42,201 bases of DNA, taken from the NCBI RefSeq assembly GCF_039545135.1, contig NZ_BAABRU010000030.1:1-42201 (forward strand), in the 5' to 3' direction. This document shows, piece by piece, positions 8,451 to 17,347 of the stretch (positions are counted from its first letter, which is position 1; every line of letters begins with the position of its first letter). This stretch comes from Herpetosiphon gulosus (lineage in GTDB: Bacteria > Chloroflexota > Chloroflexia > Chloroflexales > Herpetosiphonaceae). Made by a program: the position numbers and the translations under genes. Under the pieces are notes generated by a model that was not told the DNA's origin, made no database searches, and saw only the letters and a list, made by a program, of their open reading frames with translations.

Positions 8451-11400
8451 ATGTCTCTTGCACGCGATCATGCCGAATGGCTCTCTTTGGTAGAAGTATC
8501 AGGGCCGTTTCTTTCGATGCCCGTTCTGTTGCGCACGTTTCCGCATGGCCTTGATGCCGATGATGTGGCGCTGCGCCAGACATTGCGGCTTGCCTACGAT
8601 GAATGGCGCGATAACCAGCAGGGTTTAGCACCTGATCCCGCACTCCATACTGCGTGGTGGCGCTATGTGCTGCACACCGTGTTGGAGCTTGATCGCGATT
8701 TCTGGCAGACCGATCAGGCGGTTGCCCCCACGCTGCATACAACCGTCGCAGAGTATGGCGAGACGCTGCGCCCAACATGGGTGATACACGATACCCAACG
8801 CGATGCCCATCCGCGCCTGTTGGGGATGGTCGTGCCCGCAGGCCAAGCGCTCGAAAAAGCCTTTGTGGGCAGTCGCTGGAAGGCTTCACCTGCGATGCGG
8901 ATGTTGGCCTTGTTGCGGGCAACCAATGTGCCGCTAGGGTTGGTAACCAATGGTGATCATTGGATGCTCGTCGTTGCGCCCAGCGGCGGAACCAGCAGTT
9001 TTATCAGTTGGTATGCCGAAGTCTGGCTTGACGAGCCGTTGACCCTGCGGGCTTTCCGCTCATTATTGGGCGTGCGCCGCTTTTTTGGGGTCGCCGAGGC
9101 CGAAACCTTGCCCGCCCTGCTCCGCGAGAGTGCCGAAAATCAGCAAGAGGTCACCGACCAACTGGGTTCGCAGGTTCGTGCTGCCGTATCGGTGTTAGTT
9201 CAAACGCTCGATCAAATCGATCAGGATCAGCAGCGCCGCCTGCTCCACGGGGTTTCCGAACCCATCATCTATGAAGCGGCCTTGACCGTGATGATGCGCT
9301 TGGTCTTTTTACTCTCCGCTGAGGAACGTGGCTTATTGTTGCTCGGTGATCAACTGTATGATCAAGCCTATGCGGTTTCGACCTTGCGGGCACAGTTACG
9401 CCAGCACGCCGATCAGGCAGGCGAGGAAGTTTTGGCGCGGCGCAGTGATGCGTGGTGTCGGCTCTTAGCAACCTTCCGCATGATTTATGCAGGGGTGTAT
9501 CACGATATCCTGCGTTTGCCAGCCTATGGCGGTACACTGTTTGACCCTGATCGGTTTGCCTTTTTGGAAGGCCGTGCGGCGGGAACCTCGTGGCAAACCA
9601 GCCCTGCTGCGCCGATCCCGGTTGATAATCGCACGGTCTTGCATCTGCTCGATGCCTTGCAAGTGCTCCAAGTGGCGGTGCCCGGCGGTGGCTCTGAGCC
9701 GCGTCGGTTGTCGTTTCGGGCCTTGGATATTGAACAAATTGGCCATGTCTATGAAGGGTTGTTGGATCATACTGCCCGCCGCGCCATCGAACCGATGCTC
9801 GGCTTAAAGGGCGCGAAGGGGTTGGAACCAGAGCTGGCATTGAGCCAATTGGAAGCCTTGCGCCAACCAACTGGCCTCGATTGGACAACCCTCAGCGAGC
9901 TAACGGGACGCGCGATCAAATCCATGCAGCGCGAGTTTGATCAGCCGCCGGATTTTGGTCAGATGGCACGGTTGCACGCAGCCTGTCAAAACGATCAAGC
10001 CCTGGTGCAGCGGGTGTTGCCATGGCAGGGTTTGCTGCGCGAGGATAGTTTTGGCAATCCGGTGGTGATTCCCGCAGGCAGTATCTTTGTGACCAGTGGC
10101 AGTGATCGCCGCGCGACCGGAACCCATTACACGCCTCGCAGTTTGACTGAGCCGATGGTGCGTCATGCCTTGGAACCCTTGGTTTTTGTGGGGGTGGCTG
10201 AGGGCTGTCCGCAGGAGCAGTGGCAGCTCCGCGATGCTGAGACCATCCTGAGCCTGAAGGTTTGCGATATGGCGATGGGGTCGGGAGCCTTTTTGGTGCA
10301 GGCGTGTCGCTATCTGGCCGAACGGGTGGTTGAAGCATGGGAACAAGCCGAACACCGCCAGCCCCACCGGATCTTGACCGCTCCAAGCGCCGACCCCAGT
10401 ACGGGCGCAGTGCAGGAGCAGCCCTTGCCGCGTGATGTCGATGAACGCTTGGCGCTGGCTCGTCGGTTGGTGGCCGACCGCTGTTTATATGGCGTGGATC
10501 GCAATCCGCTGGCGGTTGAAATGGCCAAACTGTCGTTGTGGCTGGTGACGCTGCAAAAAGATCGTCCCTTTACCTTCCTTGACCATGCGCTGCGCTGTGG
10601 TGATTCGTTGCTGGGTGTGGATACGGAGCAGCTTGGGGTTTGGTCATTGGCTGGCAAAGGCAACATTCCGTTGTTTATGGGCAAGCTTGATCAAGCACGG
10701 CGCACAGCCAGCACGGCGCGGCAGACATTGCAACACCTGCCCGAGCTGGATATTCGCGATATGCAGCACAAGGCCGCACTGTTGGCCGAAGCCGATGCTG
10801 CCATGTATCGCCTCAAACTCGCTGCCGATATTTTAGCCGCAACCGCCTTTGTGCCCGCGCAACAGCGGGAGAGCCTGCGTATCGACTGGTTGCGACGGCT
10901 CGATGCCGATTTTGACTGTGCTGATGACCAACCGCTGCGCGAACTGCATGTCGAGGCCAGGCGCTACCTTGGCACAACCAAACCGTTGCACTGGCCACTA
11001 GAATTTCCCGAAGTCTTTGACAGCGAGCAGCAAGCCCACCCAAGCCTTGCGACGCTGTTACAGAAGGTGCAGCACGATCAGCCCATTGCGCCGATTCGGC
11101 CAACCGGCTTTGATGCCATCATTGGCAACCCACCGTTTATGGGGGGCAAAAAGATTACGGGGGCATTGAGTACGGCGTATCGCGATTATTTGGTCGAGAT
11201 TTTGGCCAAGAATGTGCGTGGCAATGCCGATTTATGTGCCTACTTCTTTTTACGCGCCGCACCCTTGCTGGCAATTAATGGCATGCTCGCCTTGATTGCG
11301 ACCAACACGATTGCCCAAGGCGATACCCGCGAGGTTGGCCTCGATCAATTGCTCAGCCAAACCATGACCATCGTGCGGGCGATTCCCAGCCAGCCGTGGC

Positions 11401-12572
11401 CAGGTGCGGCAGCCTTAGAAGTGGCGCACCTCTGGCTGCATCGTGGTCTCTGGCAAGGCCACCAGTATTTAGATGATCGGTTGGTACGAGGGATCAATGC
11501 CTATTTGACTGAACTTAGTGCCGTGAGTGGAAAACCTTATCGCTTAGCAGCCAATGCTGATAAATCGTTTCAAGGCTCAATTGTCTTGGGGATGGGCTTT
11601 GTGCTTGAACCACAGGAGGCTCAATCGTTAATCGAGCGCAATCCACGGAACCGTGAGGTACTGTTTCCCTATCTCAATGGTGAGGATTTGAATACCAATC
11701 CTGATCAAGCCCCCAGTCGTTGGGTGATTAATTTCCATGATTGGCCGCTTGAAAAAGCGCAAGCCTATCCTGAGACCTATGCAATTATTGAGGCAAAGGT
11801 TCGGCCCGAACGCCAACGGACAGATAAAGATGGTAACTATGTATTACGAAAACCCTTGCCTGATAAGTGGTGGCAATATGCTGACAAAAGGCCTGCACTC
11901 TACCAAACGATTGCAGAAATGGAGCGAGTTCTAGTTATTACAATTGTTAGTAAAACTGTTGCTTTTGAATTGGTAAACTCTAAACAGGTTCTCGCAAATA
12001 AACTAGTTGTTTTTTCATTCTCTGATTTTAAGAAATTTGCTTTGTTGCAATCATCATTTCATTACTATTGGGCTTGGCAATATAGCTCTACCATGAAAGC
12101 TGACTTAAATTACTCACCTACTGATTGCTTCGAAACATTCCCCTTTCCCGAAGCAATGAACAGTTTAGAAGCGATTGGCGAGCACTATCACCAGCTGCGC
12201 CAACAGATTATGATTGACCACAACGAAGGCTTGACCAAAACCTACAACCGCTTTCACAACCCTACGGAAACGAGCGCTGCCATTCTGGCCTTGCGTCAAG
12301 CCCATGTGGCGATGGACGAAGCGGTGCGTAAGGCTTATGGCTGGAATGATCTGACCTTAGATCACGACTTTCATCAAACCAAACAAGGCTTGCGCTACAC
12401 CATTAGCGAGGCGGCGCGGCGTAGCGTGCTTGATCGCTTGCTGGCGCTCAATCATCAACGCTATGCCGAAGAAGTGGCCCAAGGCTTGCACACCAAAACG
12501 CCGAAAAAAGCCAAAGCCAGCAAAAAAACTAAGACTGCTGCCAACGACCAGCAACAGGGCATGGAATTTTGA
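8451..12572 (+). CDS. drmMI: DISARM adenine-specific DNA methyltransferase DrmMI, 1373 aa
   Basis: Large N6-adenine methylase that marks host DNA as self in class 1 DISARM. Motif I (AdoMet binding) is CDMAMGSGAF near residues 605-614, and the catalytic NPPF lies at 893-896. This is the gamma-type order seen in PglX and type IIG-like methylases. The N-terminal 600 residues are helical, and the C-terminal 450 residues should read the target. ATG at 8451 is chosen over GTG 8445 because of GAGG just upstream. The segment encoded by about 11820-12150 is much more AT-rich than the rest of the gene, consistent with a swapped target-recognition region. The C-terminal tail is Lys-rich. Confidence 0.9.
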   Translation: MSLARDHAEWLSLVEVSGPFLSMPVLLRTFPHGLDADDVALRQTLRLAYDEWRDNQQGLAPDPALHTAWWRYVLHTVLELDRDFWQTDQAVAPTLHTTVAEYGETLRPTWVIHDTQRDAHPRLLGMVVPAGQALEKAFVGSRWKASPAMRMLALLRATNVPLGLVTNGDHWMLVVAPSGGTSSFISWYAEVWLDEPLTLRAFRSLLGVRRFFGVAEAETLPALLRESAENQQEVTDQLGSQVRAAVSVLVQTLDQIDQDQQRRLLHGVSEPIIYEAALTVMMRLVFLLSAEERGLLLLGDQLYDQAYAVSTLRAQLRQHADQAGEEVLARRSDAWCRLLATFRMIYAGVYHDILRLPAYGGTLFDPDRFAFLEGRAAGTSWQTSPAAPIPVDNRTVLHLLDALQVLQVAVPGGGSEPRRLSFRALDIEQIGHVYEGLLDHTARRAIEPMLGLKGAKGLEPELALSQLEALRQPTGLDWTTLSELTGRAIKSMQREFDQPPDFGQMARLHAACQNDQALVQRVLPWQGLLREDSFGNPVVIPAGSIFVTSGSDRRATGTHYTPRSLTEPMVRHALEPLVFVGVAEGCPQEQWQLRDAETILSLKVCDMAMGSGAFLVQACRYLAERVVEAWEQAEHRQPHRILTAPSADPSTGAVQEQPLPRDVDERLALARRLVADRCLYGVDRNPLAVEMAKLSLWLVTLQKDRPFTFLDHALRCGDSLLGVDTEQLGVWSLAGKGNIPLFMGKLDQARRTASTARQTLQHLPELDIRDMQHKAALLAEADAAMYRLKLAADILAATAFVPAQQRESLRIDWLRRLDADFDCADDQPLRELHVEARRYLGTTKPLHWPLEFPEVFDSEQQAHPSLATLLQKVQHDQPIAPIRPTGFDAIIGNPPFMGGKKITGALSTAYRDYLVEILAKNVRGNADLCAYFFLRAAPLLAINGMLALIATNTIAQGDTREVGLDQLLSQTMTIVRAIPSQPWPGAAALEVAHLWLHRGLWQGHQYLDDRLVRGINAYLTELSAVSGKPYRLAANADKSFQGSIVLGMGFVLEPQEAQSLIERNPRNREVLFPYLNGEDLNTNPDQAPSRWVINFHDWPLEKAQAYPETYAIIEAKVRPERQRTDKDGNYVLRKPLPDKWWQYADKRPALYQTIAEMERVLVITIVSKTVAFELVNSKQVLANKLVVFSFSDFKKFALLQSSFHYYWAWQYSSTMKADLNYSPTDCFETFPFPEAMNSLEAIGEHYHQLRQQIMIDHNEGLTKTYNRFHNPTETSAAILALRQAHVAMDEAVRKAYGWNDLTLDHDFHQTKQGLRYTISEAARRSVLDRLLALNHQRYAEEVAQGLHTKTPKKAKASKKTKTAANDQQQGMEF

Positions 12573-12585
12573 AAGGGAGGATTGA

Positions 12586-13236
12586 ATGGCGGGCTATCTC
12601 ATCTATCATCCCAAACGCCAAATCATGGCACATGCGGACAAACCGATTTATCACGATTCGCTGGAAGGCAACCAAGACCCGTACATCTGGCAGCGCTCAT
12701 TTTTGCATAGCTACTGCCATATAACCCAAATGCGCCCGCAGGTTGGCGATATCAATGTTTGGGTGGCGGGCGATACCTTTCCGCACTTTCAGCAGCTTTT
12801 TTGTGATGTCGTCTTTGTGGTTGCCAGTAAGCACTACTGGCCGAATGCTAATGATCTTTCCCCCGATGATCCGATTGTCGATTCGCCAGCGGCGTATGCG
12901 GATCATTATCAATGGGCACAGTGGCAACATCAGTTTAAACGGCGGCGGCGTTTTACCCTCAAAGCTGATCCGACGCGCAGCTTTCAACCCCTAACCAACG
13001 ATGGATTGCTGCTGGATATCGTGCCTGCATTGGCGGCAGCGGGCGTTGATTTAGCCCAACTCCGGACTAAATTACGGGCGGGCTTCAATTCGCAACCGAT
13101 GGCGCTCAGTGCTGAACAGGCAACCGCGCTCTATCACTGGATCGATATGGAGGCAGCGCAGCGCTGGTATGGTGACGACCTCGCCGCAATTCGCAATCCT
13201 GCCCCAGCCACTAATACTGCCAAAGCCCGTTGTTGA
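12586..13236 (+). CDS. Hypothetical protein of the DISARM locus, 216 aa
   Basis: It starts 13 bp after drmMI with GGGAGG 6 bp before the ATG, so it is co-transcribed and probably coupled. The sequence begins MAGYLIYHPKRQIMAHADKP and contains VGDINVWVAGDTFPHFQQLF and DVVFVVASKHYWPN. The first two thirds look like an alpha/beta fold; the last third is helical (LAAAGVDLAQLRTKL). No catalytic motif, membrane segment or zinc site is recognised. Its position directly behind the methylase suggests a methylase partner or a locus-specific accessory. Function unknown. Confidence 0.75.
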   Translation: MAGYLIYHPKRQIMAHADKPIYHDSLEGNQDPYIWQRSFLHSYCHITQMRPQVGDINVWVAGDTFPHFQQLFCDVVFVVASKHYWPNANDLSPDDPIVDSPAAYADHYQWAQWQHQFKRRRRFTLKADPTRSFQPLTNDGLLLDIVPALAAAGVDLAQLRTKLRAGFNSQPMALSAEQATALYHWIDMEAAQRWYGDDLAAIRNPAPATNTAKARC

Positions 13237-13258
13237 TAGCACGAATGAGGAATAAGCG

Positions 13259-14221
13259 ATGGGCATTAGTTTAAAAGATAGCAAGTTGCTGTTTGCCAAA
13301 GCCGCCGGGCAATGTAGTCAATGTAAAAGGCAGCTTATGATCGAGCCAGATCATCCTGATGACGCCTATTTGCTGGCTGAGCAAGCGCATATTGTGGGCG
13401 AAAAGCCAGGCTCTCCACGTGGTGAGAGCCGCTTAACCGATGCGGAACGCAACAGCTATCCCAATTTGATCTTACTCTGCCCAACCTGCCACACACAGAT
13501 TGATACTAATGTGAATGACTATCCTGTTGACCGCCTGTATGTGATGAAAATTCAGCACGAACAAGCGATTGCTGCCAAGATTCAGCCAGCAGGATCGGCA
13601 GAAACCTTTGTTTGGCTTCTGACCTTGATCAAGCGCACTGATCCGCTACTAGTCTATTTACATAATGATGTGTCACCTAATCAGTCCATGTTGGTCTTAG
13701 AGCACCTGTATCAATGGTGGCTCGCTCCAATCCTGCCGCTCAGTTTGCCCAACATGGTTCGATCTGCCTTGGATTATCTCCAGCGCCCACTGCTTAATAC
13801 CGATTTTCCTGCTGGTCAGCAGTGGCATTATGGTGCAAGTACCTGGAGCAAGGCCGATCAAGCATTTGAACGGTTGTGTACTGAGCATTTTGGCTATCCG
13901 TGGACAGTTACACCATTCAATGATCATGATTCATGGTTCATGTTAACGACACTGAGCTTGAAACTGCGCGAATTGCATGTCACAAATGGATTACCACCGC
14001 TTGAGACATGCTGCCTGCACTATGCCATGAGTTACGCTCACTATGCCCTTGACTGTTTGCATGCCCAACGGCATCTGCCCATTCCCAAACGCATGCTCGA
14101 TAGCTTCTTTGCGCTTGTCGATAAACTGTTACACACTGTGGATTTGGCACTCCCCGCCGCGACCGAGGATGATTTACACGATCACATGATGCAGCTCTAC
14201 CAAAAAACCATATTTGACTGA
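13259..14221 (+). CDS. HNH endonuclease-domain protein, 320 aa
   Basis: The N-terminal 90 residues form a zinc-stabilised HNH nuclease: CSQC (C19, C22), AHIVGEKPGSPRGE (H44), N69, LCPTCHTQID (C74, C77, H78). From about residue 105 to the end is a separate, mostly helical domain of unknown type with several Trp and His residues (LYQWWLAPILPLS, HYAMSYAHYALDCLHA). ATG at 13259 follows GAGGAAT. It sits 22 bp after the 216-aa gene and 37 bp before the next, in the same direction. HNH domains of this class cut DNA, so it is a candidate effector nuclease; the C-terminal domain may sense or recruit. Confidence 0.85.
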   Translation: MGISLKDSKLLFAKAAGQCSQCKRQLMIEPDHPDDAYLLAEQAHIVGEKPGSPRGESRLTDAERNSYPNLILLCPTCHTQIDTNVNDYPVDRLYVMKIQHEQAIAAKIQPAGSAETFVWLLTLIKRTDPLLVYLHNDVSPNQSMLVLEHLYQWWLAPILPLSLPNMVRSALDYLQRPLLNTDFPAGQQWHYGASTWSKADQAFERLCTEHFGYPWTVTPFNDHDSWFMLTTLSLKLRELHVTNGLPPLETCCLHYAMSYAHYALDCLHAQRHLPIPKRMLDSFFALVDKLLHTVDLALPAATEDDLHDHMMQLYQKTIFD

Positions 14222-14258
14222 TTAGGGCCATGATCGCGATTGAGGAGGCTCCATTACG

Positions 14259-14858
14259 ATGTCGTATCCAACCCTGACCTACGATGCTCTTACCACAATC
14301 CAGCCGTATTCGTTGTATCCATTGACCATGCTTGATCTGCTGACCGATGATCTTTTAGCGCTGGCTGAGCGCCTGCGGGCTGATGGCTATCATTGCGTCG
14401 TGCTTGATGGAACCGAGCTGACGAGTAAACGCGAATGCCATCTGGCCTTTGCCTATGCCTACGATTTCGAGGGACACAACGACTATCAGGGGATACGCAA
14501 TCCATCATGGGACTCGTTTAGTAGCGAAATGCGCTGTGCGGGAACCGTGGTTGAGCATAACCAACTGCGCCAGCAATACCGTGGTTTTGTGCTGGTCTAT
14601 TTACATCCCAAAACCCTCTTTGATGCCGATGTGGTGAACTTTGCCATGTTGCTTGATATTCTGATTGGAACCGTTGCCGAACACTATCGCGCGAAAGGAA
14701 TTCCCTTTAATGTCGTTCTTTCGCCGATCAATACACGACTGTATCAATTTCTGAAGACCCTTAAAATTAACGACAGAGCATCACCCGCATTTAATCCCTT
14801 TCTGGAAGCATTGTACGACCATTCCACGTTTGATCCCTTTCTGGAAGACGATTTCTAG
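14259..14858 (+). CDS. Possible barstar-like protein, 199 aa
   Basis: Residues about 40-90 (HCVVLDGTELTSKRECHLAF, then FEGHNDYQGIRNPSWDSFSSEM) resemble the barstar fold of barnase inhibitors, in which a V-x-L-D-G strand, a Ser-x-x-x helix start and an N-W-D-S/A-loop recur. Barstar proteins neutralise a ribonuclease by binding its active site. The rest (VLVYLHPKTLFDADVVNFAM) continues an alpha/beta pattern. GAGGAGG lies upstream of the ATG. Neighbours are a nuclease upstream and a HEPN RNase-like protein downstream; either could be the partner. The family call is by motif resemblance only. Confidence 0.5.
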   Translation: MSYPTLTYDALTTIQPYSLYPLTMLDLLTDDLLALAERLRADGYHCVVLDGTELTSKRECHLAFAYAYDFEGHNDYQGIRNPSWDSFSSEMRCAGTVVEHNQLRQQYRGFVLVYLHPKTLFDADVVNFAMLLDILIGTVAEHYRAKGIPFNVVLSPINTRLYQFLKTLKINDRASPAFNPFLEALYDHSTFDPFLEDDF

Positions 14859-14932
14859 GGTGCAACCCAGACCCGTGATGGATTGTAATTACCCTATGGC
14901 TGGTAACGAGTACGTCTCAAGGAGCAGGACCA

Positions 14933-16708
14933 ATGCGATTTAGCGTCCAACAACTTCTCAATGATCGCCCCATGCCGCTGGCGGTTCGTTCGGGTGATGC
15001 GTTGATCACCGCCATCGATTTGATGACGGAGCATGAGTATAGCCAACTGCCTGTGGTCGATGCGGCGGGAAAACCCGAAGGTTTGGTGTGTAGTGATTCG
15101 ATTGTCCAAGCGCTCCGCCATTTTCCAGTGGCGGCACAGAGCTTACGTGTCTCTGATGCCATGGTTAAAGCGGTGATCAAACGTGATGATCAAGAACTCT
15201 TCGATTTACTTGATGATTTGCAAAATACCTATGCCTTGCTCATCGTTAATACCGAAGGTACGTTAACGGGGATTGTGACGAGCTATGACACGACCGAGTA
15301 TTTTCGTCGCCAAACCCAAGACTTACTGTTTATCCAAGATGTTGAATTGATGCTGCGTGATTTTGTGCAAGCCCCATTTATCCAACCCAATGGGGAACTG
15401 GATAGTGAGGCTTTTCAAGACCACATTCAGCGGGTACTGGGTGCTGGGCCGCAAATGGCCCAGTTTGCGAAAGCCGTGCGCTGGCTGACGGATACCACCA
15501 ACGCTCCTCGTGTGGAGAATCGCTTCCTCAGTGAAGCTTTTGAAACGCATTTTCAACAACGGACGACGGCAAAAACCTATGCCGATTTAACCTTATATGA
15601 AACCATTCAACTCTTTGTCTCCCCGAAACATTGGGAGCATTACGGCGAGCTATTTAGTTTTCAACCAGAGCATATTCAGGGGTTTTTTGATGCCGTGCGC
15701 CAAACCCGCAATGATTTAGCCCATTTGCGAGAAATCAGTGATGCCCAACGAACCCAAGTCCGATTTTTTAAAGATTGGCTGACCCGCTATCATTCCAAAC
15801 TGACCGCACCCATTGTCCCACCACCCGCTGAGGGTGATGCACCACTGACCCCTGTCATGAGTGAGGTTATTATTGCTCCAACCGAACCCGCTATTAACGA
15901 ACTGCCATCACCCTTTGAACCGATCGAAGATGCCCCCCAACCCCGATCGAGCCGCTACGATCGGCTCGCACAGTGGCTTCGTAGTCAACCCCGAAAAACG
16001 GATCGGGTTCCACTCAGTTTCGAGCAAATAGAACAGATCATTGAATCACCACTGCCGGAATCTGCCCGTAAACATCGCGCATGGTGGGCCAATGATAGCC
16101 ATGCTCATGTCCAATCGATCAGTTGGTTGGCTGCTGATTGGAAAGTCAGTTACATCAATATGGATCAAGAGATGGTAACTTTTAGTCGGATTCACGAGCG
16201 GGAACAGGCCTATATTGATTTCTTCAGTCGCTTTGTGGCGGAATTGGGAGCGCGAGACAAGCGCTTTTTGCCAATGTCACCCAATGGAACGTCATGGATT
16301 ACGGTGGCACGGATCAAAGCACAACAGCGGTCGATTGCCGTCTTGAATGCCCAATTTACGCGCACCAGTTTCTTTCGGCTTGAATTGTATATTGATACCG
16401 AGAACGAAGCGCTGAATACCGCGATGTATGAAGCCTTGTGGCAACTGTATTTACCGAAGATGGCCAAATTGACTGCGCGGATTGGGACAGCCCCTGAGTG
16501 GGATGCCATGCCAGGGCGACGCGCTGCACGGGTGACGGTCTCCCATCCGGGGTCAATTACAGCGAATAAAGAAAAGCTTGCCAAAATCCGTCAGTGGGGA
16601 GTCGAGACCATGGTAGTGTTTCATCAACTATTTGCTGACGCAGGCCAACTCCTTGAACAGCACTATACCAATGGTGCTGCGCCAGATCTTGCCGCCTTGT
16701 TCTCATAA
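14933..16708 (+). CDS. CBS - HEPN (Rx4H) - DUF4268-like fusion protein, 591 aa
   Basis: Residues 1-125 are two CBS repeats (SQLPVVDAAGKPEGLVCSD and TYALLIVNTEGTLTGIVTS), which bind adenosine nucleotides in known proteins. About 135-285 is a helical domain with the HEPN ribonuclease signature RNDLAH (R259, H264) in the Swt1-like context AVRQTRNDLAHLRE. A variable Pro-rich linker follows. About 400-590 (EREQAYIDFFSRFVAELG, FRLELYID, PEWDAMPGRRAARVTV) resembles DUF4268, which often occurs in restriction-type proteins. ATG at 14933 has AGGAG upstream. The design suggests a nucleotide-gated RNA-cleaving effector. The domain calls come from motifs; the combination is not one I know. Confidence 0.75.
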   Translation: MRFSVQQLLNDRPMPLAVRSGDALITAIDLMTEHEYSQLPVVDAAGKPEGLVCSDSIVQALRHFPVAAQSLRVSDAMVKAVIKRDDQELFDLLDDLQNTYALLIVNTEGTLTGIVTSYDTTEYFRRQTQDLLFIQDVELMLRDFVQAPFIQPNGELDSEAFQDHIQRVLGAGPQMAQFAKAVRWLTDTTNAPRVENRFLSEAFETHFQQRTTAKTYADLTLYETIQLFVSPKHWEHYGELFSFQPEHIQGFFDAVRQTRNDLAHLREISDAQRTQVRFFKDWLTRYHSKLTAPIVPPPAEGDAPLTPVMSEVIIAPTEPAINELPSPFEPIEDAPQPRSSRYDRLAQWLRSQPRKTDRVPLSFEQIEQIIESPLPESARKHRAWWANDSHAHVQSISWLAADWKVSYINMDQEMVTFSRIHEREQAYIDFFSRFVAELGARDKRFLPMSPNGTSWITVARIKAQQRSIAVLNAQFTRTSFFRLELYIDTENEALNTAMYEALWQLYLPKMAKLTARIGTAPEWDAMPGRRAARVTVSHPGSITANKEKLAKIRQWGVETMVVFHQLFADAGQLLEQHYTNGAAPDLAALFS

Positions 16709-16714
16709 CGCCTC

Positions 16715-16748
16715 AGCAACTCCAACCATTCGTTCGGTTGGGGTTGCT
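16715..16748. terminator. Hairpin between convergent genes
   Basis: AGCAACTCCAACC (16715-16727) pairs with GGTTGGGGTTGCT (16736-16748) over 13 positions including one G-T pair, with an 8-nt loop. It lies between the stop of the CBS-HEPN gene and the stop of rloB on the other strand, so it can serve both directions. There is no clear T-run on either side. Confidence 0.65.
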
Positions 16749-16750
16749 CC

Positions 16751-17347
16751 TCATTCACGTTCTAAGGCATTAAGCGCTTCGACCAACCGAAAAACCGTGG
16801 TTGATGGATCATCTTTTTCGGGGTTGGGTGGCTGATACAGTGCAAGCAAGCGCTTTGCATGGCGAATGGCTTGGGCTTGGCGTGGCTCAAGCCGCGCATA
16901 CATATCAGGCCGTGCTTTGCGATAATCGACACCAAGTTCCTCGCTCAGCAAACGCCGATAGGTCGCTCGAGGCATTGCGGTGTTATAAAAATGAAAGTGG
17001 AGCAGATACCATAGTTCAAAGCATTGATTCGAATAGGCGATGTGGATGCCATACTGTGCGGCCTGCTGGAGCGCGGTATTAAACTGACCCGCCGGAACAT
17101 CATCCCGATCAAACACACACCAGACCTGATCATACTGCTGCCCGTACTGTTCTGTACGGGCTTTGTGAATAAGATTTAAGGGGCTATCACCTTCGCCAAG
17201 GACATGAATCTTTTTCGAAACGCGAAAACTTCGAAAATAATTTGGCTCGGTCTTCTCCCCTTCACAGACAATTAAAACGACAGCTTCTTCATCACGTTGA
17301 TTAACCGGACGACGCAGATAGTCCCCACGACGCGCATGTTTATTCAT
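16751..17347 (-). CDS. rloB: RloB-like Toprim-type protein (AbiLii-like), 198 aa
   Basis: It carries the RloB hallmarks: LIVCEGEKTEPNYF with E29 (Toprim-like Glu), WCVFDRDD with D80 and D82, and the NQCFELWYLLHF segment. The likely role is a metal-dependent nuclease acting with the RloA ATPase; this pairing is also that of the AbiL abortive-infection system. The ATG at 17347 overlaps the 3' end of rloA by 8 bp and has GAGG upstream; a TTG at 17365 is less likely. Length is typical for the family. It is encoded against the direction of the surrounding DISARM genes. Confidence 0.88.
   Translation of the reverse strand: MNKHARRGDYLRRPVNQRDEEAVVLIVCEGEKTEPNYFRSFRVSKKIHVLGEGDSPLNLIHKARTEQYGQQYDQVWCVFDRDDVPAGQFNTALQQAAQYGIHIAYSNQCFELWYLLHFHFYNTAMPRATYRRLLSEELGVDYRKARPDMYARLEPRQAQAIRHAKRLLALYQPPNPEKDDPSTTVFRLVEALNALERE

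Noticed and set aside
9265-9888. Long antisense frame inside drmMI
   Set aside because: Mirror frame of a GC-biased real gene; composition is typical of a shadow (Pro, Arg, His rich).
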